DNA from: Pelagimonas varians
Lineage (GTDB): Bacteria > Pseudomonadota > Alphaproteobacteria > Rhodobacterales > Rhodobacteraceae
Reading direction: 5' to 3'
DNA length: 64,000 nucleotides
Assembly: GCF_003208435.1 (NCBI RefSeq)
Contig: NZ_QKMF01000008.1
Span: 1 to 64,000 of the forward strand
Positions 27,658 to 35,220 of the stretch are shown here, piece after piece (within the stretch, counting starts at the first letter, position 1; the number at the start of each line of letters is the position of its first letter). A program made the translations under genes and the position numbers. A model generated the notes under the pieces. It did no database searches. It was given only the letters and a program-made list of their open reading frames with translations, and was not told the origin of the DNA.

Positions 27658-28967
27658 AACGGATCTATGAGCCATCGGCCTATTCGGCGGAAACTGATCG
27701 GTATTGGGCTCAGACCGGTCCAAAATCCGAGTGGGCCAAACTTGGCGGCGATTTGGACGTTGATGTGGCGGTTGTCGGTGGCGGATTTACCGGGCTAAAC
27801 GCCGCCGCCACTTTGGCTCTGGGCGGCGCAAGAACAGCAGTGCTTGACGCCATGTCGCCCGCGTGGGGGGCATCAGGGCGTAACGGTGGATTTTGCTGCC
27901 TTGGCGGAACCAAACTGTCCAATTCAATTATCAAGTCCCGTTTCGGGGCGGATGCGGCGGCGGAATGGTTTCAAACGCAGGCCCATTCGGTTGCCCATGT
28001 GCGCGGGTTGCTCGATCAGCACAGTATTGATGCGGACACCCATTCGGAAGGTGAGACGCAGCTGGCCCATTCCCGTCGCGCGTGGAAGGCCATGCAAACC
28101 GAAGCCGAACACATATATACAGATTATGGTGTCAGCCCCGTGCTCATCGAGCAGGGCGATCTAGCAGTCCAGGGCTTGGCCGGGCCCTGGTTCGGAGCGA
28201 TGACAACCCCGCTCGGATTTGCCTTAAACCCGCAAAAATATCATGACGGGCTTGCCCGATATGCAGTCCGATCCGGTGCAAACCTGTTTGGGAACGCTCC
28301 TGTAACGGACCTGAAACGCGAAAACGGCCGTTGGACATTGACCGCACAGGACCACAAGGTCACCGCCGGTCAGGTTGTATTAGCAACAAACGGATATTCC
28401 TCCGACGATTTGCCAAACTGGCTGCGGGCACGATACTTGCCAGTTCAATCCAGCATCATTTTGACCCGTGTGCTAAGCGCAAAAGAACAGCAAGCCGCCG
28501 GTTGGTGGTCTTCGCAAATGGCATATGATTCACGGCATTTGCTACACTACTTTCGGCTTTTGCCGGACGGCCGTTTTTTGTTCGGCATGCGCGGCGGGCT
28601 GAGCGCAAGCAAAAGGTCACAAGCGCGAATTTCTCAAAAGATCCGCGCAGATTTTCAAAGGTTGTTTCCGGTTTGGACAAATGTGGACATCACCCATGAA
28701 TGGTCTGGGTTGATCTGCCTGATGCCCCGCTTGATGCCCTTTGTCGGACCAGTGCCGGGCCATTCCGGCCTTTTCGCTGCGATGGGCTTTCACGGCAATG
28801 GCGTCGCGATGGGCAGTTTTTCGGGCCATTTACTGGCGCAACACATCCTAACAGGCCACCAGCTCCCAACCGCAGTTTCAAAGACCCCCAGCCGTTTCCC
28901 CTTGGGGCGGTTCCGCAGATGCCTCCTTGCCCCTGCATATACAATGGCAGGCCTGTTGGACCGCTAG
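27654..28967 (+). CDS. FAD-dependent amine oxidase/dehydrogenase, PuuB-like (DAO family)
   Basis: A 437-residue flavoprotein of the D-amino-acid-oxidase family. The dinucleotide-binding motif is VAVVGGGFTGLNAA near residue 36-49, with ASGRNGGF shortly after, a signature of gamma-glutamylputrescine oxidase relatives. It starts in a 4-bp overlap with the permease, so it belongs to the import operon and likely oxidises the imported amine or its glutamylated form. No gamma-glutamylputrescine synthetase is encoded nearby, so the true substrate is open. The stop shares a CTAG with the convergent exporter gene. Confidence 0.85.
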   Translation: MKRIYEPSAYSAETDRYWAQTGPKSEWAKLGGDLDVDVAVVGGGFTGLNAAATLALGGARTAVLDAMSPAWGASGRNGGFCCLGGTKLSNSIIKSRFGADAAAEWFQTQAHSVAHVRGLLDQHSIDADTHSEGETQLAHSRRAWKAMQTEAEHIYTDYGVSPVLIEQGDLAVQGLAGPWFGAMTTPLGFALNPQKYHDGLARYAVRSGANLFGNAPVTDLKRENGRWTLTAQDHKVTAGQVVLATNGYSSDDLPNWLRARYLPVQSSIILTRVLSAKEQQAAGWWSSQMAYDSRHLLHYFRLLPDGRFLFGMRGGLSASKRSQARISQKIRADFQRLFPVWTNVDITHEWSGLICLMPRLMPFVGPVPGHSGLFAAMGFHGNGVAMGSFSGHLLAQHILTGHQLPTAVSKTPSRFPLGRFRRCLLAPAYTMAGLLDR

Positions 28968-29878
28968 CCCTGAGGTGTCATGCCGGGCCGGGCCTTGCCG
29001 CGCTTTAGCCCCAACTGACGTTCTCGCCAAATGATCAAACCACCCGCAGCCATAACAATGGCTGAACCTGCCAGAACCATCTGCGTCGGGACTTCGTCAA
29101 AGAAGACATAGCCGAAAATAATGGCAAACAGGATCGAGGCATAGTCAAACGGTGCCAACACTGCCGCTTCGGCATGCCGGTAGGAAGATGTCAAAAAGAT
29201 CTGAGCAACGCCGCCCACCAAACCCGATGCAATGAGCATTCCGGCCCCAGCAACACCCGGCCATGTCCAGCCAAACGGTATGGACAGCAACGACAGCATG
29301 GTCGCGGTCAATGAGAAATAGAACACAATGGCCGAGGTTTCTTCGGTGGCGACCAGTTTGCGAATGTGAATATGAGCCAAGGCTCGCAAAACAGCGGAAA
29401 TAAGCACACAGGCCACCCCGATTGCCGCAACATCATCCAATTGATCAAGCGACAAACGCGGCCACATCACAACGATCACACCGACAAGCCCCAAGGCAAC
29501 CGCGCTGATCCGAAACAGCCGCAACCGTTCGCCCAGCAAAATGGCGGCAAAAATCACTGTCAGCATCGGGGCAGCATATCCGATGGCAGTGACTTCAGGC
29601 AGGGGCAAATATCCCAGAGACGCAAAACCGAACCCCATTGCAGAGACGCCGATCACCCCGCGCCAAAAGTGGCCCAAGGGACGTTTAACCTGAAATCCGG
29701 TTTTCAAATCGCCGCGCAGTGCCAACCATCCGATAATGATGGGCATTGCAAAAAACGACCTGAAAAATACCGCTTCACCCGGTGGAACCAGGTCAGATGT
29801 GGCCTTGATCAGAGACGCCATTATGGTGAACAAAAACACCGAAAGCAGCTTGAGCGCGATACCGCGAAACGGGGACAT
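28964..29878 (-). CDS. EamA/DMT family membrane exporter
   Basis: A 304-residue protein with about ten membrane helices in two EamA repeats (~10-140 and ~155-285). Proteins of this type export amino acids or other metabolites; the substrate is not visible. AGGAG precedes the ATG. Its stop overlaps the stop of the convergent oxidase within the tetranucleotide CTAG, so there is no spacer or terminator between the two convergent genes. Confidence 0.85.
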   Translation of the reverse strand: MSPFRGIALKLLSVFLFTIMASLIKATSDLVPPGEAVFFRSFFAMPIIIGWLALRGDLKTGFQVKRPLGHFWRGVIGVSAMGFGFASLGYLPLPEVTAIGYAAPMLTVIFAAILLGERLRLFRISAVALGLVGVIVVMWPRLSLDQLDDVAAIGVACVLISAVLRALAHIHIRKLVATEETSAIVFYFSLTATMLSLLSIPFGWTWPGVAGAGMLIASGLVGGVAQIFLTSSYRHAEAAVLAPFDYASILFAIIFGYVFFDEVPTQMVLAGSAIVMAAGGLIIWRERQLGLKRGKARPGMTPQG

Positions 29879-29955
29879 GGGGGCTCCTTGGCCGAGATGC
29901 AGGCACGGTGGGCTTCATTCGCAAATAGGTCAATAGGCGCGCCCTGTTTAGCGCC

Positions 29956-30333
29956 CTAGCCGTTTTCCAAACAATGCCGGCGAAAGGCCCGCTTGAGCAT
30001 ATCCAATTCGGCCCGCAGCAAATCTACTTCGGCGCGAATGTCATCGCCAAGCACCTCACCGGCGATCAAAGTGAAACTGCCCAGCACTTCATTTGCATTT
30101 GCATCGGCAATCAAAAAAGTCTGGACCCCTTCGCTAACGGCTTCGATAGGGACCGGGATCTGTACAACCCACCGCCCCGGTTCGCCCGCTTCGGTCATAG
30201 TGACCCCGCGGACAGGCAAATCGCGCAATGTGACTGCAATCTCAGGCTGTGCCGCTCCTTTTTCGACAACGGTCAAAATACCTTCCCACATGCCTTCGCG
30301 GAAGCGCGTTTTGGTTAGTGAAAAGGCGCTCAT
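29956..30333 (-). CDS. Protein of unknown function
   Basis: A 125-residue protein without signal peptide. The middle is beta-rich (GRWVVQIPVPIEAVSEGVQTFLIAD, SFTLIAGEVL), the C-terminus is a charged helix (IRAEVDLLRAELDMLKRAFRR) likely to form a coiled coil. The start at 30333 has GGAG eight bases upstream and lies 14 bp after the upstream gene, so it is in an operon with it. I do not recognise the family. Confidence 0.65.
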   Translation of the reverse strand: MSAFSLTKTRFREGMWEGILTVVEKGAAQPEIAVTLRDLPVRGVTMTEAGEPGRWVVQIPVPIEAVSEGVQTFLIADANANEVLGSFTLIAGEVLGDDIRAEVDLLRAELDMLKRAFRRHCLENG

Positions 30334-30347
30334 GGCTTTTGCTCCTG

Positions 30348-31133
30348 TCACAGCTCTGCCCTTTTGCGGCGGCTGAAAGTCAGATCCCGCAAGATCACCT
30401 GATTCATTTCTGGCCCTTCAAAGATAAGATCAAGCCAGATTTTCTCGATCCGGTTTTCATTAAGTTTAGTATAAGCAAGATCGAATTCGACAACGATCTC
30501 TTCTTCGTTCAAAGGCAGTTCTCGAACAATCTGCTCCGTGTTCGGGCCGTGTTTGATATTGAGGCGAGCGAAAATCTCAATGGGATGCTCCATCTCGACG
30601 ATGGTTTCAACGCGGATCAAATGCTTGCGAAGCAAGCCATCGCTTGCGCCCTTGGGCAGATCAATCGCCAATGACAAATAAGACCCGTCAAAGCGAAACA
30701 CATCCATCCGCAGACCAAAAGCAGCCAAGTCCTCTTCGCGCATATTGCGAATTTGGCGCAAGGTCAGTTCAGATTCGGCGCAGTCGTGGAACAGGGTTAC
30801 TTCTTGCCCGAACATCGATTTGGTTTCGGCTGGCGCAACACCCGGCGTCGGGAGCGGGCCACACCACAACGCAGGTCGCCACGCCCAATCGGAATCCGGC
30901 GGACGCGGAAAAGACTGATTCCCGATATAGGGAAGGGCAAGACGCGCCTCGGAGACATGAATCAGTTGATCGAGTTGCTGCTTTAACCGTCGCGCCCGCA
31001 AGCGCTGACCGCGCAATTCAACCAAATCCGTCTCGCCCGCTGCGCGCGCAGCACGGGTCCAACGGCGTAATGTGCCCGTGTCCAAGGACCGATCAAGCCA
31101 GCTTTGCTTGTCGCCACTCATGTTTTGCACCAT
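30348..31133 (-). CDS. Protein of unknown function, resembles DUF6478
   Basis: About 261 residues, soluble, rich in Arg in the N-terminal helix (TGTLRRWTRAARAAGETDLVEL) and ending in a predicted beta-sandwich (EEEIVVEFDLAYTKLNENRIEKIWLDLIFEGPEMNQVILRD). I recall such proteins as DUF6478, restricted to Rhodobacterales; this is from memory. The start is unsure: ATG at 31133 or at 31121, neither with a strong ribosome site. The open frame upstream of 31133 overlaps the lipoprotein gene and is rejected. Confidence 0.6.
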   Translation of the reverse strand: MVQNMSGDKQSWLDRSLDTGTLRRWTRAARAAGETDLVELRGQRLRARRLKQQLDQLIHVSEARLALPYIGNQSFPRPPDSDWAWRPALWCGPLPTPGVAPAETKSMFGQEVTLFHDCAESELTLRQIRNMREEDLAAFGLRMDVFRFDGSYLSLAIDLPKGASDGLLRKHLIRVETIVEMEHPIEIFARLNIKHGPNTEQIVRELPLNEEEIVVEFDLAYTKLNENRIEKIWLDLIFEGPEMNQVILRDLTFSRRKRAEL

Positions 31134-31212
31134 GCCATAGCGATCCAAATCTTTGTTAACACCGTGATCCACCCCCACCGCCGACTGCGGTGCCAGAGTA
31201 GTATTGCAAATC

Positions 31213-31941
31213 TTAACGATTGAATAAACGCCCAAGAAGGTTTTCTTCACCCGGTTTTTTCACCAATTTAGGTGCCGGATCGGCCCCGCCCGGGCTTTGA
31301 GAGACGATTTTCCCATGCACTTTACGCAAAAATCCACCACCTTGGGAGCCTGCATAGGCGCTGCCTTTCGGTGCATATAGAGCAAGACCAACCATTCGGT
31401 CACCTTGCAAAAACGCTCCGCGCCAATAGCGTGTATCCCCACCGTCCAAAACCGCGTCTCCGCCCGACCCCAGATTTGCGACCACAAACCCGTCACGGGT
31501 TTCACCGCCGATCAAGGGGGCGTTAGCGGCAAAAGACAACTGTTTCGGGGTTGGGATGTCTTCCACGTTGCTCTTGGGGCCAACTGTTACAGTCACCAAA
31601 ATTGGTTCGACCGAAGCACCGAACTTGCCGTCCGACAAGATGTGACACGATGCAATCAGTGCAAAGCCGCGCGCAGCGCTGTTTTCGACCGTGACGGGAT
31701 CCAAACAATAGCCATCGGGGCCTACAACGACGACATCCCCGCCCGCAAGACGCACACGGGCCAAGGGCAGTTTGGTTTTGCCTGGTCCGGATTTGTCCTG
31801 AGCGCCAAGCATCAAGGAGTTGACCAAACCACCAGTTCCCGACGCCTTGGGGCTATTGGGACCGGAATCCGGCAGTCCGCCGTCGCAGCCCGCTAAAACA
31901 GCAGCCACACCCAACGCCATGACAAAACGCATCGCCCGCAT
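31213..31941 (-). CDS. Putative lipoprotein of unknown function
   Basis: About 242 residues. The N-terminus MRAMRFVMALGVAAVLAGC ends in a lipobox (L-A-G-C) with Cys19 as the lipidated residue, followed by a Gly/Ser/Pro-rich linker and a beta-rich domain (VRLAGGDVVVVGPDGYCLDP, a possible dehydrin-like extracellular fold). Two further Cys (in GYCLDP and ASCHILSD) could form a disulfide. Likely anchored to a periplasmic membrane face. First of three unknown genes in the same direction. Start at 31941 or three codons later; no strong ribosome site. Confidence 0.6.
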   Translation of the reverse strand: MRAMRFVMALGVAAVLAGCDGGLPDSGPNSPKASGTGGLVNSLMLGAQDKSGPGKTKLPLARVRLAGGDVVVVGPDGYCLDPVTVENSAARGFALIASCHILSDGKFGASVEPILVTVTVGPKSNVEDIPTPKQLSFAANAPLIGGETRDGFVVANLGSGGDAVLDGGDTRYWRGAFLQGDRMVGLALYAPKGSAYAGSQGGGFLRKVHGKIVSQSPGGADPAPKLVKKPGEENLLGRLFNR

Positions 31942-32172
31942 TAGCAAAACCGCACCGCGCTCAGCACGTGACTGGCCTTGGAAATAGGACAAGACAATCT
32001 AGGTTCAACGAAGGCGTGACTGGACAAATGTCGGCTCCCGGCAGTGGTTCAGTTGGGAATACCCAAGGCGGCCAGTCACGGCAAGACGAAACAAGCGCAA
32101 AGCCAAAGGTGGTTTGAGCGCATGATTGATACGCGCTAAAAACACTCTAGCCCAGCATTGCAGCGGTATGAT

Positions 32173-32724
32173 CTACGGATTGCCGCCGGCAAGGCAGCTT
32201 TGCACCGCCCCCAGATCAACCATAACGCTGGCTCCGGTTTCCATCCCGACCAATTCGTCTACGCCAATGCCCAAGGCAGGTGCAAATCGCGTAACCCAAG
32301 TGCTGCCATGCTCAGTAACCTCACGCACAGCCCAAGTGTCATACCCGGCCCCATTGACCCATGCTTCCATGTCCTTACCTATCACGAAGAACGCACCGTC
32401 GGTGTCGGTCTTTCCCGGGGCCAAGGGCCAGATGACGTCTAATCCTTGGCCAAAAACGTGATATCCCTCGTCGCAGTGATAGGATGTGAACCCAAACAAA
32501 TAGCGCAACATTTGGCTGCCGCCGTCAGTATAATCGACCTGCCCTACAAATCCGGTGCTATCGCCCGCCAAAACCGTAACACTATGGCTAATAAAAGGCG
32601 TGTCGCCGCCCTCATAATGTCCATATAAAAATTTGGTCCCCGGTTCAGGAGGTCTGTAATCCTCGGCCATTGCCAAAGCTGGTAGTGCCATAGCGGTCAG
32701 TGCCATCAATCCGGTTCGCAACAT
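32173..32724 (-). CDS. Exported protein of unknown function
   Basis: A 183-residue protein with a signal peptide cut near ALAMA-EDYR (residue ~21). The mature part is beta-rich with aromatic residues (FLYGHYEGGDTPFISHSVTVL, YTDGGSQMLRYLFGFTSYHCDEGYHVFG) and two cysteines that could pair. No known domain recognised. AAGGAGA precedes the ATG. It follows the terminator of the esterase gene, so it has its own promoter in the 160-bp gap. Confidence 0.6.
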   Translation of the reverse strand: MLRTGLMALTAMALPALAMAEDYRPPEPGTKFLYGHYEGGDTPFISHSVTVLAGDSTGFVGQVDYTDGGSQMLRYLFGFTSYHCDEGYHVFGQGLDVIWPLAPGKTDTDGAFFVIGKDMEAWVNGAGYDTWAVREVTEHGSTWVTRFAPALGIGVDELVGMETGASVMVDLGAVQSCLAGGNP

Positions 32725-32820
32725 TTTTGGTATTCTCCTTCGTAAATGACCAAAGCCTACCAGAGGCCTTCGCCTTCACAACTGTGTAAACCAGTGAATC
32801 TTTAGACGACGTTCCAAACA

Positions 32821-32858
32821 ACCCAAAAATAATGCCCCGCCGGATGAACCGGCGGGGC
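32821..32858 (-). terminator. Terminator downstream of the phytase-like gene
   Basis: GCCCCGCCGG (32834-32843), loop ATGAA, CCGGCGGGGC (32849-32858); on the minus strand the hairpin is followed by ATTATTTTTGGG. A textbook rho-independent terminator. Confidence 0.9.
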
Positions 32859-32886
32859 AACTTTAGGGCATTCAAATTAACACGCG

Positions 32887-35061
32887 TTACATCTTGCCGA
32901 TCGACCAAAAGAAGGTTTCGCCGGAGCTGTCGTCAACACCGTCATTGTCGGTGCTAACAAAAGTTGTTCCATCGGGCAAGATTGCCAAACCTTCAATCTT
33001 GTCAGTCACATATCCGCCAAATGCCTGCAAATCAGGGATCAAATCACGCACTTCGTCTTTGGAAACCACGGGCAATACGCTGCCCAATTTGGCAGGAACC
33101 ATGTCTGTGGCGGGCACACGGTAGATCTTTTTGGTGACCACGTTGCCGCCGATCTGATTGTCGCGTTCGATAATATAAACCCAATCACCATGGGCGACGA
33201 TCTCGGACAAACCAACCCAACCGGTTTTCGGCTCGGCCTTGGGATACAAAACAGCGCCCCATTCTTTGGTCTCAAGGTTATATGACACCAGTTTAACATG
33301 GTTCTTTGGATCATCTTTCCATTCGCGTTGAACGGCCATCCAAAGGGTGTCGCCAATTTTTGTGATACCTTCAAAACCAAAGCGTTTCTCAACAGCGGCC
33401 AGCTCGGCTGGTATGCCGATTTCGCCCTTGTTGGTTTTGATCAATCCGTCCTTGGACACGTGATAAATCGCATGCGGGATCAGGCGTTCTGTGCGGCCTT
33501 CGGAGGCAAGGTAGAAACCACCGTTGCCGTCCAGCGCAATCCCCTCAAGGTCCAGTTTTTGCGCCGCTTGGCCATTTGCGCGGTGCACACGGATCACGTC
33601 GACAATACGCGCAGGTGTCTGGCTTGGGTCAATCTTGAAGATCGACGGCTGAAAGCCGTAAAAGCTGTCATTCACTGCATAAATCATACCGTCTGTATCG
33701 GCGACCATGCCTGAAATCGCACCCCAGCCAATCAGCTGATCCGCCCCTTCGGAGGTCAACGTCGGATACTGCGCGGCTGCGTCTTGAAGCTCATAAACCA
33801 TGACATGTGCGCGTGGCCCGCCGTCTTCGATCAGGTCTTTTTCGTTTGCAGACACCAGCAGGTTACGGTCAGGCAGTGCGACATAGCCTTCAGGACCAAC
33901 ACCCGATGGCAAAATCTGTTTAAGAACAGGGGCGGTCAAATCGGTGACGTCGTAGACGCCCACTGCGGATCCGCGCTCCGAACCGACAAACACATAAGGC
34001 GTATCGCCGAATTTGGCGAATTCGATCGACTCAGGCTCGATGCCTTTGCTGTCGGACCGTTTATCAGGGTAGTGGCCGATCTGAATCAATGCCTGCTCAA
34101 AGCTGGTGCCGCTTTCGTAGACAACGGAACCGTCCTTGTTGAAGATGGTCCAGCCGCGTGACCCGCCGTCCATGTCGCCTTCGTTGGCGGTAGCAAAGTG
34201 ATCCTCGTCGATCCATTTGACCGCATCGGGTTCACGCAGGCGCGACATCTGATTTTCGTCGAAAATCAGGGCTCCGCGTTCGTCAGTTGCATCGATACCT
34301 TCCAGATCCACGGATCCAGCGGAAAAGTGGTTCAGCACCGCGCCATCTTTGGACAGCACAACCAAATGGTTGTTTTCCTGCATGGTGACGATAATTTCGC
34401 CTTCGCTGTTGATATCAACGAACTCAGGCTCGGGATCTTCGGGCGACACCTCGGCCAAACCGGTCATTTTAACCGTTTTGAGCGTGTCGCAATCCAGCAC
34501 CCCTTCGCCGGTCAAACCAACTGTTACAAGTAAACCAGCTGGCAATTGGCCGGTGCGGCCGTCACCAAGATCTTCGTCGCGCTCGTTCTCAATCGCTACA
34601 GCAGCAAACGAACCGTCTTTGGCAATGGCAACACTGTCTGGCTGGCCGCCCAAATCACAGCGGTCGGTTTCGATGCCGTCGGCAATGTTGATCGATGCCA
34701 GATATCCCGAAGGTGCGACATAGCTTTCGGATGTGTTCACCCCGACAATGGCAAATCCGCCAGTGATCGCCACGCTTGTTGGCTCTCCGCCCAGCTCGAT
34801 ATTGCCCAGCGGCATTGGTTTCGCAGGGTCGGTGATGTCAATACGGCCAAGCACGCCCAAGGGGCTGTCGGTATAGACCAATGTCATCCCATCGGCGGTT
34901 GCGGCGATAATCTCAGCCGAAGTTTCGGCGCTGCGGTCCGCTGCATCAGCCATGTTCAACGGAGTGGCAAAGCTTGCGATGCGGTTAAAGTTCATTTCGG
35001 CCAATGCCGAGCTGGCTGTCAAAGCCAAGGCGCTGGTCAAGCATATTGTACGGAAAGGCAT
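32887..35061 (-). CDS. Secreted esterase-like/phytase-like beta-propeller protein
   Basis: A 724-residue exported protein: signal peptide to SALA-EMNF (residue ~21), an N-terminal propeller-like half with repeats of the LGGEPTSVAI / LGGQPDSVAIAKDGSFAAVA form (~60-430), and a C-terminal half matching the 'esterase-like activity of phytase' domain (ISGMVADTDGMIYAVNDSFY, KLDLEGIALDGNGGFYLASEGR, KIEGLAILPDGTTFVSTDNDG), where acidic residues could hold calcium. Likely releases phosphate from organic esters outside the cell. A PHO-box-like repeat 47-73 bp upstream of the start suggests control by PhoB. Confidence 0.8.
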   Translation of the reverse strand: MPFRTICLTSALALTASSALAEMNFNRIASFATPLNMADAADRSAETSAEIIAATADGMTLVYTDSPLGVLGRIDITDPAKPMPLGNIELGGEPTSVAITGGFAIVGVNTSESYVAPSGYLASINIADGIETDRCDLGGQPDSVAIAKDGSFAAVAIENERDEDLGDGRTGQLPAGLLVTVGLTGEGVLDCDTLKTVKMTGLAEVSPEDPEPEFVDINSEGEIIVTMQENNHLVVLSKDGAVLNHFSAGSVDLEGIDATDERGALIFDENQMSRLREPDAVKWIDEDHFATANEGDMDGGSRGWTIFNKDGSVVYESGTSFEQALIQIGHYPDKRSDSKGIEPESIEFAKFGDTPYVFVGSERGSAVGVYDVTDLTAPVLKQILPSGVGPEGYVALPDRNLLVSANEKDLIEDGGPRAHVMVYELQDAAAQYPTLTSEGADQLIGWGAISGMVADTDGMIYAVNDSFYGFQPSIFKIDPSQTPARIVDVIRVHRANGQAAQKLDLEGIALDGNGGFYLASEGRTERLIPHAIYHVSKDGLIKTNKGEIGIPAELAAVEKRFGFEGITKIGDTLWMAVQREWKDDPKNHVKLVSYNLETKEWGAVLYPKAEPKTGWVGLSEIVAHGDWVYIIERDNQIGGNVVTKKIYRVPATDMVPAKLGSVLPVVSKDEVRDLIPDLQAFGGYVTDKIEGLAILPDGTTFVSTDNDGVDDSSGETFFWSIGKM

Positions 35062-35107
35062 GAAATCCCCCTAGCAAGTGATCTACCAGCGGCAATCAGC
35101 GCTAAAG

Positions 35108-35134
35108 GTAACAAGGGAATGACGTTTTTGTAAC
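35108..35134 (-). promoter_or_regulatory. PHO-box-like triple repeat upstream of the phytase-like gene
   Basis: On the minus strand GTTAC (35130-35134), GTCAT (35119-35123) and GTTAC (35108-35112) recur with exactly 11-bp spacing and A/T-rich gaps, the layout of PhoB binding sites (CTGTCAT-N4-CTGTCAT). The nearest copy is 46 bp from the start codon, where it could replace a -35 element. Confidence 0.6.
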
Positions 35135-35173
35135 TCTGCTTTGAAACCTGACGGGCGCAAGGAAGGGCAGACA

Positions 35174-35202
35174 GATACGGCCACCTTCTGGGTGGCCGTA
35201 TC
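35174..35202 (-). terminator. Hairpin after the VWA gene, probable terminator
   Basis: GATACGGCCACC (35174-35185), loop TTCTG, GGTGGCCGTATC (35191-35202): a perfect 12-bp stem starting 18 bases past the VWA stop. The tail on the minus strand is only TGTCTG, so termination may be partial. Confidence 0.55.
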
Positions 35203-35220
35203 TCACTTTGCCAAAACGGG

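Noticed and set aside
30348-31250. Longer start for the DUF6478-like protein
   Set aside because: The first 39 codons overlap the lipoprotein gene and translate to unrelated sequence.
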